Shown: positions 51,745 through 60,340 of the stretch, one piece after another
Layout: each line of letters opens with the position of its first letter
Position numbering within the stretch: position 1 is the stretch's first letter
Assembly (NCBI RefSeq): GCF_008271745.1
Contig: NZ_VKKZ01000024.1
Location: 186,001 to 250,000, forward strand
Direction: 5' to 3'
Length of the DNA stretch: 64,000 nucleotides
DNA from: Rufibacter glacialis
Lineage (GTDB): Bacteria > Bacteroidota > Bacteroidia > Cytophagales > Hymenobacteraceae
Position numbers and translations under genes: made by a program
Notes under the pieces: generated by a model
The model's input: the letters and a program-made list of their open reading frames with translations, nothing else
Told to the model about the DNA's origin: nothing
Database searches by the model: none

Positions 51745-53532
51745 ATGGAAACTGCAAGCAGAACCCTTAAAGGCGGTGAATTCATCATCAAAGAAACCAA
51801 CGCCGCAGACATTTTCATCCCGGAGGATTTCTCTGAGGAACAACGCATGATGGCTGAGACGGCCCAGCAATTTGTGCAGACCGAGGTGCAGCCGTTAGTG
51901 GAGCGCCTGGACAACCATGAGGAGGGCCTCATGGAAGACCTCATGAAGAAAGCCGGTGATCTGGGCCTCTTCGGGGTGGCCATACCGGAGGAGTACGGCG
52001 GGCTGAACATGGACTTCAACTCCTCTTTGCTGGTGACAGAATCGGTGGGGTCAGGCCATTCGTTCCCGGTGGCGTTTGCCGCGCACACGGGCATCGGCAT
52101 GCTGCCTATCCTGTACTTCGGTACCGAGGAGCAGAAAGCCAAATACCTTCCTAAGCTCACCACCGGCGAGTGGGCCGCTTCTTACTGCCTCACTGAGCCT
52201 GGTTCCGGGTCAGATGCCCTGGCCGCCAAAACCAAGGCCATTCTGGATGTGGAAGGCGAGAACTTTATTCTGAACGGCCAGAAAATGTGGATTACCAACG
52301 CCGGCTTCGCCGATGTGTTCATCGTGTTCGCGCAGGTAGACGGCGACAAGTTCACCGGCTTTATAGTGGAGAAAGGCTATGAAGGCCTGAGCCTGGGCAA
52401 CGAAGAGCACAAGATGGGCATCAAAGGTTCCTCTACCCGCCAGGTGTTCCTGACCGACTGCAAAGTGCCGAAGGAAAACGTGTTGGGCGAGATCGGGAAA
52501 GGCCACTTGATCGCCTTCAACATCCTGAACATTGGCCGCATCAAGCTGGCCGCCGCCTGTCTGGGCGCCTGTAAGATGGTGGCCGACCTGTCGGTGAAAT
52601 ATGCCAATGAGCGCATCCAGTTCAAGATCCCTATCTCTAAGTTCGGGGCCATCCGCCACAAACTGGCCGAACAGGCCATCAGAATTTTCGCAATGGAATC
52701 AGCGCTGTACCGGTGCGGACATGATATCCAAAACAAAGAGCTGGAGCTGCTGGCTGCCGGTAAAAACTACAACGAAGCCGTATTAGAGGCTGCCCGCGAG
52801 TTTGCCGTGGAAGCCGCTATCCTGAAAGTAGACGGTTCTGAGGTCTTGGATTACGTGGTAGATGAAGGGGTGCAGATCTACGGCGGCTACGGCTACTCCG
52901 CTGACTATCCTATGGATCGCGCGTACCGCGATGCCCGGATCAACCGCATCTTTGAAGGCACCAATGAGATCAACCGCATGCTCATTGTGGACATGGTCTT
53001 GAAGAAAGCCATGAAGGGCGAACTGGACTTAATGGGCCCGGCCGCCAACGTGCAGCAGGAACTGATGGAGATTCCAGACTTCGGTGACGAGGACACTACT
53101 TTGTTTGCCTATGAGAAGAAAGCCGTGCAGAAATTCAAGAAAGCCGTACTTTTGACCGCCGGTACCGCCGTGCAGAAGTTCATGATGACCCTTGACAAAG
53201 AACAGGAGGTGCTGATGTACATCGCAGACATGGCCATCCAGACCTACATTGCTGAGTCTACCCTGCTGCGCGTAGAGAAACTGGTGAGCCGCAACGGCGA
53301 AGAAGCCCACGCGGTGCACTTAGACATGGCCCGCGTAGTCATCAACGACGCCGCTGACCGCATCAACAAAGCCGGCAAGGAAGCCATTGCCGCCATGAGT
53401 GAGCCCGGTGATGAGCAGAAACTGTTGCTGATCGGGTTGAAGCGCTTCACCAAACTGGAGCCTTTCAACACCAAGGAGGCCCGCCGCCGCGTGGCCGCCC
53501 AGATGATCAAGGCCAACGAGTACGTGTACTAA
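51745..53532 (+). CDS. Acyl-CoA dehydrogenase with C-terminal extension
   Basis: 595 residues; FAD enzyme for the first step of beta-oxidation. N-terminal helical domain, then YCLTEPGSGSDALAAKT (FAD/substrate segment), WITNAGFADVFIVFAQVDG, MGIKGSSTRQVFLTDCKVP, and the C-terminal domain with YGGYGYSADYPMDRAYRDAR containing the catalytic-region Arg and the later Glu. A further helical extension of about 150 residues is like that of the FadE12/long FadE-type enzymes. It ends the cluster and is followed by a terminator. The element 51242-51626 separates it from fadA. Confidence 0.93.
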   Translation: METASRTLKGGEFIIKETNAADIFIPEDFSEEQRMMAETAQQFVQTEVQPLVERLDNHEEGLMEDLMKKAGDLGLFGVAIPEEYGGLNMDFNSSLLVTESVGSGHSFPVAFAAHTGIGMLPILYFGTEEQKAKYLPKLTTGEWAASYCLTEPGSGSDALAAKTKAILDVEGENFILNGQKMWITNAGFADVFIVFAQVDGDKFTGFIVEKGYEGLSLGNEEHKMGIKGSSTRQVFLTDCKVPKENVLGEIGKGHLIAFNILNIGRIKLAAACLGACKMVADLSVKYANERIQFKIPISKFGAIRHKLAEQAIRIFAMESALYRCGHDIQNKELELLAAGKNYNEAVLEAAREFAVEAAILKVDGSEVLDYVVDEGVQIYGGYGYSADYPMDRAYRDARINRIFEGTNEINRMLIVDMVLKKAMKGELDLMGPAANVQQELMEIPDFGDEDTTLFAYEKKAVQKFKKAVLLTAGTAVQKFMMTLDKEQEVLMYIADMAIQTYIAESTLLRVEKLVSRNGEEAHAVHLDMARVVINDAADRINKAGKEAIAAMSEPGDEQKLLLIGLKRFTKLEPFNTKEARRRVAAQMIKANEYVY

Positions 53533-53534
53533 CT

Positions 53535-53563
53535 CGCGTTTTAGGCCTGATTTAGCCAAAACG
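53535..53563. repeat. Copy of the dispersed GGCCTG-type palindrome
   Basis: CGCGTTTTAGGCCTGATTTA / GCCAAAACG directly after the acyl-CoA dehydrogenase stop and before its terminator; the right arm is shortened. Confidence 0.45.
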
Positions 53564-53569
53564 TTTTAT

Positions 53570-53608
53570 AAACAGAAAACCCCGCTACACCAGCGGGGTT
53601 TTCTGTTT
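53570..53608 (+). terminator. Terminator of the beta-oxidation operon
   Basis: AAACAGAAAACCCCGCT and its exact complement (53570-53586, 53592-53608) around ACACC; T-run within the right arm. Confidence 0.85.
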
Positions 53609-53834
53609 TCTGAGCCTATCCTTTTGGGCATTGCCTCACCCGCCGCGAAGGTGGCTCGGTTCTGCGCTCAACCCAAATTCTGATGACTGTTCAATGGCTG
53701 GCGGAAGGATATGGTCATAGGCTAGTACGTCCAGAACAGGCACCTCCAGAAGCAGCCTGTTTAAGGCCTTCTTTTGCCAAACGCGTCCGGAAACGGCTTG
53801 AGTAGATGATGGTTAGCCATATAGGTTATGTCAA

Positions 53835-53885
53835 GTCTTGAGTAAAGAACCGTCTTGGGTAGAGAACCGTCTTGGGTAGAGAACC
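53835..53885. repeat. Three tandem 17-base repeats
   Basis: GTCTTGAGTAAAGAACC (53835-53851), then GTCTTGGGTAGAGAACC twice (53852-53868, 53869-53885). The first differs from the other two at two positions. Confidence 0.85.
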
Positions 53886-54018
53886 CATTCCCGTTTTTCA
53901 TGGCTTTTTCATGAAACAAGCTGAAAACGAAGGTGTTGAGTGGAGTATTCCAAGTGGTCTTGGAAATGGAGCCGTTCACTTACCCAAAGCAGTACCGCCT
54001 CATCCTCGCCACGCATTC

Positions 54019-54047
54019 CGTCCCCTTTGAAGGGGGTAGGGGGATGA
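54019..54047. repeat. CCCCTTTGAAGGGGG-type repeat
   Basis: CCGTCCCCTTTGAAGGGGGT followed by AGGGGGATG. This sequence resembles repeats that are common in Bacteroidota spacers and sometimes flank nuclease-type genes; that association is from memory. Only one arm is present here. Confidence 0.4.
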
Positions 54048-54270
54048 TGACTCTTGCTGATCAGGAATTCCTGAGCATCCTCCTCGTTGCCTCCAGACAA
54101 AGGTTTCTGGTTTTCTGCTGCTTCTCAGCCTACCAGCCTGGGTTAAAAAGAAGCAACTTAGTGCATTGGAATTTGACTTGTCAGGGGGCAGGCCAGAAGG
54201 AGGGAAATGTCTAGGCAGGCGAAGTGAAATCAAGTAAACATTAGCTAGCCTTTAGCATAAAGCACCCGCC

Positions 54271-54310
54271 GCTGTTTCAGGGGTATTTCCCGGGAAACAG
54301 GGCAAAAACG
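54271..54310. repeat. Copy of the dispersed GGCCTG-type palindrome
   Basis: GCTGTTTCAGGGGTATTTCC / CGGGAAACAGGGCAAAAACG upstream of susC. Confidence 0.4.
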
Positions 54311-54420
54311 AAGAACTTGGCAAGGGTGGTTTAGTGGTATTTTAACGGAGGAAAATGAGGAGGAACAGGGCCGTCTAATTTAGATGATTCCTGTTTCTTT
54401 TTACATAATCAATCTATACC

Positions 54421-54432
54421 TTAGGTACCTAA
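54421..54432. promoter_or_regulatory. 12-bp palindrome TTAGGTACCTAA upstream of the SusC gene
   Basis: Perfect palindrome 71 bases before the susC ATG, about 20 bases upstream of TGTCTTTG (54451-54458), a near match to the -7 box. It is placed where an operator for a regulator of the transport operon could be. Confidence 0.35.
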
Positions 54433-54503
54433 TATATCCTAGATACCGCTGGTGTCTTTGATACTCAATCGTTCTTTTTTGGCCTTACTTAAACGCTTGT
54501 ACT

Positions 54504-57500
54504 ATGACAAAATTTCTATTCATCTTACTCCTGGTCATGGGGAGTTTCTGTTCTTATGGCCAGACCAGAATCACAGGGCAAGTCACCTCGGGGAATTCAT
54601 CCGAAGGACTGGCTGGCGTGACTGTTCTGGAGAAGGGCAACCCCACCAACGGGGTAGCCACCGGCGCTGATGGACGCTTCTCCATCTCGGTTGCCAGCCC
54701 CAGTTCGGTGCTGGTTTTCTCTTTTATAGGGTATGAGACCCGCGAGGTGCCCGTGGGCAACCAGCAGACCATCAACATAAGCCTGCGGGAAGATGCCCGC
54801 GCCTTAGCCGAGGTAGTGGTGACCTCGTTTGGGCGGGAACAGGAAAGCAAGTCGCTCACGTACGCGGTGCAGCAGGTAGATGCTGAGTTGATCCAGGAAA
54901 CGAACCAGCCCAATGCCTTGAATGCGCTGCGGGGGCGGGTAGCGGGTGTCAGCATCCAGAGTGCAGGCGGGGCCCCGGGCGCCGGTGCCACCATTGTGAT
55001 CCGCGGGATCAACTCCCTGAACCCTAATGCCAATAACCAGCCCCTTTTTGTGGTAGACGGCATTCCCATCAGCAACCAAACGGATTTAACCGGCAACCGC
55101 TCTGGAACCGACCTGACCGGGGGCCGGGCCGGTGACATCTTCACCAACACCAACCGCTTCGCCGACATCAACCCAGATGACATTGCCTCCATCTCCGTGT
55201 TGAAGGGCCCGGCGGCGTCAGCATTGTATGGCCTCAGGGCTTCCAACGGCGCCGTGATCATCACCACCAAGTCGGGGCAGTCGGGAAAGACTACGTTCAA
55301 CTTCCGTACCTCGGCTAGTATAGATGATGTTTACCGCACGCCTCCCATGCAGACCCGGTACGGCCGGGGCTTCAACGGCATCTACAACCCCACAGATTAC
55401 CGCGCAGATGGTCCTCCCATTCCGGCGGGGGAACCCATCTATGACCAATGGGACCAGGTGTTCAGGACCGGGCACCAGTACCAGAATAATTTCTCTTTTT
55501 CAGGGGGAACAGAACAGGCCACCTTCTACGGTTCCTTGGGCCGGTTAGACCAGACCGGGGTAGTGCCCAATTCTGATTTTGACCGTACCACTGTCAAAAT
55601 CACGGGTTCGCTCAAAACCTCTGACCGGTTGAAGTTAGACGGCTCCGCCAATTACATCAACTCCAACGGCCTCAATCCGCGTAGCGGGGTAGGTGGGTCT
55701 GGCGTGATCTCCTACGCCTCGCGGTACGCGCCAGATGTAGACATGCGCAACTACCTAAACCCAGACGGTACCCAGCTACGGTATGCCACACAGCTGGACA
55801 ACCCGCTGTTCTTCGCGGAGAATGCCTACCAGGAGGAAGACCTGAACCGGGTCATAGGAAACATGGGGCTGAACTATAAATTCACTGACTGGCTTTCTTT
55901 GGATTACAGGGCGGGCATTGACTACTACAGCAACCAGCGCCGGATCATCACGCGGCCCACGGTGTTGATTGCCGCTGGCAGCCGGGGCAGTATCTCAGAG
56001 CAGAACCTGACCTACCAGGAGATCAACAGCAACCTGTTGTTAACCGGAGACCGGCAACTTAGTGAGGACTTTGGGCTTACTTTTTCTGTGGGCAACCAGG
56101 TGACCATGATCAATAGCACCGACATCATAGGGTCTGGTACCAACTTCATTCTGCCTGATTTCAACAGCGTGAACAACCTGGGGCAATATACCGTGCGCTC
56201 TTTTCCTACGGAACGCAACATCATAGGGGTGTTTGCTGACGCCAAGCTGAATTTCAGGGAAACGGTGTTCCTCAACGTGACCGGCCGTAACGACTGGTCT
56301 TCCACCTTGCCGGAAAATAACCGGTCGTTCTTTTACCCATCGGTAAGCTTGGCCTACATCTTCACGGAGACTTTGGGGCTGTCGCAGAACCAGATTTTCA
56401 ATTACGGGAAACTGCGGGCTTCTTACGCTGAGGTGGGGAAAGATGCCGCACCTTACCTGCTGGGGAACTACTATACCACCCAGGCCCCGTTCCTGGGCGT
56501 GGCCGGCATTAGGAGAAGCGAAGTCATAGGTTCTGAAACCCTGCGGCCAGAGCGCACCAAAGGCATAGAGATGGGGGTGGAACTGGGTTTCCTGGGTAGC
56601 CGCCTGAAACTAGACGCGACTTATGCCATCCAGAACTCCGTGGACCAGATTGTTCCCGTGCCAACCAGCAGACCTACGGGTTTCACCACCTTTGTGACTA
56701 ATGCCGGTGAAATCCAGAACCGGGTGCTGGAGCTGATTCTGGATGCCGAAGTCTTGAGGTCTGAGAACTTCAAATGGAACAGTATCTTCAACTTTACCCG
56801 CCTGCGCGGGGAGGTGTTAAGCATGCCCGAGGGAGTAGATGTGATCACCTTCCAGCCAGAGTCGCCGTGGGTGAAACAACGCATACAGACCGGCGGCCGA
56901 CCCGGTGACTGGTACGGTTGGGAACTGAGCCGCGTGAATTCTCCCGGTAATCCGGCCGACGGGCGCCTGGTGATCCTGAACGGCTACCCAGATGTGAACA
57001 ACAACTGGAAAGGCACCCCGCTGGCCCAGGATACCTACATTGGCAACGCCTTCCCAGACTATGAGGGCGGCTGGAACAACAGCTTCAGCTTCAAAAATTT
57101 CTCCTTCAGTTTCCTGTTCAACTTCCGCAAGGGAGGTGAGGCGTTTGACATTAACCGCCGCATGCGCTACGGGTCTAGCGGGGGCGAGGCGCCTACCGGG
57201 GCAGAAACCGACCTGCGCAACCGCCTGGTCATCTTTGATGGCGTCACGAACACGGGTACCATAGAGGCGCCGGTATGGGTAGAGAACACTACCCCTGTAG
57301 TGCTGGATGTGGCTACTTTCTACAGCCAGGCATTCCGGTACCGTTTGGCGAAAGAGTTCAACGGTTTCCAGGATGCCAGCGTGCTGCGCCTGCAGAACGT
57401 GAGCCTGAGCTACAGCCTGCCCAAGACCTTGCTGGGCAAAACGCCTTTCACCAACGTGACCGCCTCCGTGACCGGCAATAACCTGTGGATGACCTCCCCT

Positions 57501-57620
57501 TTCATAGGGTTTGACCCAGAGCAGAGTGCTTACGGACCGGGCAGTAATGTTTTTGGGTATGTAGGAACCAACATCCCGGCCACCAGAAGCGTGTATTTTG
57601 GTCTTAACTTCACTTTTTAA
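54504..57620 (+). CDS. SusC/RagA-type TonB-dependent outer-membrane transporter
   Basis: 1038 residues. Signal peptide (MTKFLFILLLVMGSFCSYGQ), carboxypeptidase-regulatory-like domain (ITGQVTSGNSSEGLAGVTVLEKGN, about 23-100), plug domain (LNALRGRVAGVSIQSAGGAPG, TIVIRGINSLN, PLFVVDGIPISNQTDL, ASISVLKGPAASALYGLRASNG), then a 22-strand barrel ending VYFGLNFTF. It imports large nutrients across the outer membrane with TonB. No fused N-terminal signalling (STN) domain is present. It is followed by a SusD-type lipoprotein gene with a four-base gap. The substrate is not shown by the neighbours. Confidence 0.95.
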   Translation: MTKFLFILLLVMGSFCSYGQTRITGQVTSGNSSEGLAGVTVLEKGNPTNGVATGADGRFSISVASPSSVLVFSFIGYETREVPVGNQQTINISLREDARALAEVVVTSFGREQESKSLTYAVQQVDAELIQETNQPNALNALRGRVAGVSIQSAGGAPGAGATIVIRGINSLNPNANNQPLFVVDGIPISNQTDLTGNRSGTDLTGGRAGDIFTNTNRFADINPDDIASISVLKGPAASALYGLRASNGAVIITTKSGQSGKTTFNFRTSASIDDVYRTPPMQTRYGRGFNGIYNPTDYRADGPPIPAGEPIYDQWDQVFRTGHQYQNNFSFSGGTEQATFYGSLGRLDQTGVVPNSDFDRTTVKITGSLKTSDRLKLDGSANYINSNGLNPRSGVGGSGVISYASRYAPDVDMRNYLNPDGTQLRYATQLDNPLFFAENAYQEEDLNRVIGNMGLNYKFTDWLSLDYRAGIDYYSNQRRIITRPTVLIAAGSRGSISEQNLTYQEINSNLLLTGDRQLSEDFGLTFSVGNQVTMINSTDIIGSGTNFILPDFNSVNNLGQYTVRSFPTERNIIGVFADAKLNFRETVFLNVTGRNDWSSTLPENNRSFFYPSVSLAYIFTETLGLSQNQIFNYGKLRASYAEVGKDAAPYLLGNYYTTQAPFLGVAGIRRSEVIGSETLRPERTKGIEMGVELGFLGSRLKLDATYAIQNSVDQIVPVPTSRPTGFTTFVTNAGEIQNRVLELILDAEVLRSENFKWNSIFNFTRLRGEVLSMPEGVDVITFQPESPWVKQRIQTGGRPGDWYGWELSRVNSPGNPADGRLVILNGYPDVNNNWKGTPLAQDTYIGNAFPDYEGGWNNSFSFKNFSFSFLFNFRKGGEAFDINRRMRYGSSGGEAPTGAETDLRNRLVIFDGVTNTGTIEAPVWVENTTPVVLDVATFYSQAFRYRLAKEFNGFQDASVLRLQNVSLSYSLPKTLLGKTPFTNVTASVTGNNLWMTSPFIGFDPEQSAYGPGSNVFGYVGTNIPATRSVYFGLNFTF

Positions 57621-57624
57621 CCGT

Positions 57625-59055
57625 ATGAGAAAGCTACTATACAGTACAGCCATAGCCTTGGGCACGCTCTTCTTGGGGGCTTGCGGCGACCTGCTTGACG
57701 TGAATTCTGACCCAGGCAGGGTGAGTCCGGAGGAGGCGACCTTGCCCACCTTGCTTCCCTCTGCCCAACGGTTCACGGCGAACACCCAATACGGGGCGGC
57801 GCAGTACGGGGTGCAATACCCGCAGTATCTGACTGGCCAGGCCATTGGTCAGTTCACGCCCTATGGGTTTGACCAGCTCTGGAACCCGTTCTACACAGAC
57901 GCCTTTCCTACGTTGCAGGATATGATCAACCGGGCCGGGGAAGTAGGGGCGTACAATTATTCAGGCATTGCCAAAACCCTGCTGGCCCTGAACCTGATGA
58001 CCGTCACAGACATTTACGGCGATGCGCCCTACTCCCAGGCCAACCAAGGCACGGCGAACCTCTACCCTTGCTATGACAAGATGGAAGATCTGTACCGGGT
58101 ACACATCATCAAGCTACTAGACGAAGCTCTGGCAGATTTAGCCCGTCCTTTGCCTGCTAGGCAAGATTTACGCAACGTACAGAATGACTTGATTTACGGT
58201 GGTGTCTTAACCCAGTGGACCAAGGCCGTGAGAGCCATCAGGGCCCGGTATTTCCTGCATTTGAGCGAGAAAGACCCTGCGCTTCTGGCTACCGCAGCCC
58301 AGGAGGCCGCCGCTTCTTTTGGGTCCATAGCAGATGATCTGCAATTGAGCTTTGAGATGCAGAACGCTAACCCTTGGTTTGGCTTTCTGGGCAGTCCCGG
58401 GGCTAAGCCCATGCAGCCCAGCTCCTATGTGGTAGATCTGCTGAGTGGCAGGGGAGGCCGGTTCCAAGGAGTGGCAGACCCACGTTTGCCCATCTACATG
58501 ACCCGTACCACTCCCAACCAAACCACCGATATTGGCCTTACCCCGGGTAGGCTGGTGGGGGATCAACCCACCGTAAACGTGAACATGACGTCTACCTCCT
58601 GGCATACCCGGGCTATTGCGCCTATCCTGTTCATCACGTACGCGGAGACCCAGTTTATCATTGCCGAAGCGTTGTTCACTACGAACCGGGCGGGGGCTCA
58701 TGCCGCTTACCTGCGGGGCATTGAGGCCAGCATGGCCAAAGTAGGGGTGCCGGTGGCTCAGATGAGCGCTTACCTGGCCAACCCAGCGGTGGCGCTTACG
58801 CCGGCTACCTTGACCTTACAGGACATCATGCTGCAGAAGTACCTGGCCCTTTACATGCAGATAGAGACCTGGACCGATATGCGCCGGTACCAGTATTCCC
58901 AAACAGTGTACCCCAGACTGGAAAAGCCGGTGATCAACCAGTTGCCTGGCAATCCCTGGGTACAGCGGTCTAATCTGGCAGATGAAGAGCCAGGCGTGAA
59001 TACCTGCCTGCCTTCGGGCGTTACCCAAACAACTCCTTTGTGGTTATTCCAATAA
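57625..59055 (+). CDS. SusD/RagB-type surface lipoprotein
   Basis: 476 residues from MRKLLYSTAIALGTLFLGAC with lipobox LGAC (Cys20). The mature part has the helical TPR-like SusD fold: LLDVNSDPGRVSPEEATLPTLL, LLALNLMTVTDIYGDAPYSQ, FITYAETQFIIAEALF and LQKYLALYMQIETWTDMRRY. It caps the SusC barrel and binds the nutrient. Subtype resembles the SusD/RagB-like 2 group found with non-glycan substrates too. Start at 57625 chosen for the signal peptide. Confidence 0.92.
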   Translation: MRKLLYSTAIALGTLFLGACGDLLDVNSDPGRVSPEEATLPTLLPSAQRFTANTQYGAAQYGVQYPQYLTGQAIGQFTPYGFDQLWNPFYTDAFPTLQDMINRAGEVGAYNYSGIAKTLLALNLMTVTDIYGDAPYSQANQGTANLYPCYDKMEDLYRVHIIKLLDEALADLARPLPARQDLRNVQNDLIYGGVLTQWTKAVRAIRARYFLHLSEKDPALLATAAQEAAASFGSIADDLQLSFEMQNANPWFGFLGSPGAKPMQPSSYVVDLLSGRGGRFQGVADPRLPIYMTRTTPNQTTDIGLTPGRLVGDQPTVNVNMTSTSWHTRAIAPILFITYAETQFIIAEALFTTNRAGAHAAYLRGIEASMAKVGVPVAQMSAYLANPAVALTPATLTLQDIMLQKYLALYMQIETWTDMRRYQYSQTVYPRLEKPVINQLPGNPWVQRSNLADEEPGVNTCLPSGVTQTTPLWLFQ

Positions 59056-59068
59056 AAACAGCCTTTAT

Positions 59069-59524
59069 ATGAAAAGCCTATTCAACCTTCTCTCTTTGTT
59101 TTTACTGGCCGTGGTGTTTACCTTCAGCTCCTGTGACAAAGACCCTACCGAGGATCTGGAAGAGATCATCAAGGAAGATTTGGGGTATGTACCCAAGATT
59201 GCCGCCTTCCGGCTGGTTACCCCGGCTTCCACCGCTGTGCCGCCGGGCACCAACCTCACCATGGACCTGCGGTATTGGTCAGAGGGTCAGATCAAAGACA
59301 TCCAGTTTTTTATGATCAGAGGAACCCAGGAAACCAAGATAGGGGAAAGCCCTTATACACCGGCCTACAGCAAGGTCACGCGTACTGATTCTCTGCTCTT
59401 CACGTACCAGGTGCCTACTACCATTGCCCGCGGTAGTACCTTCACCATTCAGGCGCGGGTAACCAACCAAGGGCTGGAGCAATACCCTGCCAGAGCAACG
59501 CTCAGCTTTACGGTGCCGCAGTAA
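59069..59524 (+). CDS. Lipoprotein, third gene of the Sus-like operon
   Basis: 151 residues; signal peptide and lipobox FSSC (Cys23; MKSLFNLLSLFLLAVVFTF...). The mature part is a beta-sandwich-like domain (FRLVTPASTAVPPGTNLTMDL, LLFTYQVPTTIARGSTFTI, RATLSFTVPQ) of the kind that binds ligand on the cell surface in SusE-like accessory proteins. Its position directly after the SusD gene, 13 bases, supports this. It is not a close SusE/SusF match. Confidence 0.6.
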   Translation: MKSLFNLLSLFLLAVVFTFSSCDKDPTEDLEEIIKEDLGYVPKIAAFRLVTPASTAVPPGTNLTMDLRYWSEGQIKDIQFFMIRGTQETKIGESPYTPAYSKVTRTDSLLFTYQVPTTIARGSTFTIQARVTNQGLEQYPARATLSFTVPQ

Positions 59525-59563
59525 GTAGAATGGGAGTGAGGTTGCGGTAATCTCTTTACTTAC

Positions 59564-59615
59564 TTCCTAAAACAGAACGGCTCCCTGATATCAGGGAGCC
59601 GTTCTGTTTTAGGAA
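59564..59615. terminator. Bidirectional terminator, perfect 52-bp palindrome
   Basis: Arms 59564-59589 and 59590-59615 (TTCCTAAAACAGAACGGCTC... and complement) with no loop. It separates the Sus-like operon (+) from the split gene (-). Confidence 0.85.
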
Positions 59616-59627
59616 GGTTTCTTATGA

Positions 59628-60259
59628 TTACCCACGCCGCCTTTCCTGGATAGTGATCAACAGTAAACTCAAAAGGATTTGTTCTTTCTCACTGGAGGTG
59701 AAAGGGTTTCCTCTATAAACGGAGAATTTGCGTGACAGAGAGGACTTTTGCTTTTGAAGTAAGGCTACTTGTGTACTATCAGGCCGGATCACGTGGTACG
59801 AAGGATTGAAAAAGTAGCCCGTAAATAGTCCTAAGAGAGGGATTTTGCTTAAGAGGGTGTCGTTGAACCTCACATAGCCAGCCCTTCTCTAACGATGAAC
59901 ACCTTTTGCAGGTGCTTGTCAAAAATATGATAGTGCGCAGCCAACTCAGGCACCCAGGTGGAGCGGGCTACATACCCTAGCACTTGCCCATCTTTGTCCA
60001 TAAACCCAAAAGAGGCGGTGAAATCTTTCCACGGCACGGCTTTCATGATGTAAAGGGCTTCTGCTGCAGATGAATCTCTGAAAATCTTCACCTCATCTAT
60101 AAATGGATCTATATTCAGAAGGCTTGATTCAGAAAACTCATCTTCATGAACCTGCTTCACAAAGTAGATGGCTTGTCCCTTGACATCTGTTACCTGTAGT
60201 CGGTTAGCAAAGGTGAATTTCTCAAATGTGAAGTTCACTGGGAAATCAAGGTCTTGCAT
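59628..60259 (-). pseudogene. LURP-one/scramblase-like protein, split into two frames
   Basis: The first frame (60259-59870, MQDLDFPVNFTFEKFTFANRL... ending VREGLAM) and the second (59873-59628, with LLSKIPLLGLFTGYFFNPSY and ending LLLITIQERRRG) together match one Bacteroidota family of about 200 residues in which the segments are continuous. They overlap as ATGTGA, so the second could begin with a GTG. Reading back the second frame past that gives AGYVRFNDTLL, joining smoothly to ...FIVRE if one base were added near 59885. The gene therefore looks broken by a one-base change, or is expressed as two coupled pieces. The family has a barrel fold of unknown role. Confidence 0.7.
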
Positions 60260-60340
60260 CTGGTAAGGTGTATCCTCGTCTACAGAGGTCAGAGGTTGTG
60301 CTTAGGGGTTGTTTTTCTAAAAAGAGAGCCTAAAGGCAGT

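Larger units (their letters stand above)
53609..54503. other. Long intergenic region before susC with several repeats
   Basis: About 895 bases without a convincing gene. It holds a shortened GGCCTG-type palindrome (about 53757-53785), three tandem 17-base units (53835-53885), a CCCCTTTGAAGGGGG repeat (54019-54047), a GGCCTG-type copy (about 54271-54310) and the short palindrome at 54421. A plus-strand ORF at 53933-54214 looks like a chance frame crossing two of these repeats. The rest could be decayed coding sequence. Confidence 0.5.

Noticed and set aside
53933..54214. 93-codon plus-strand ORF before susC
   Set aside because: Crosses the CCCCTTTGAAGGGGG repeat and has no family match; probably chance or decayed.
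56817..57845. 342-codon frame antisense to the SusC and SusD genes
   Set aside because: Runs across two well-supported genes on the other strand; no recognisable family.
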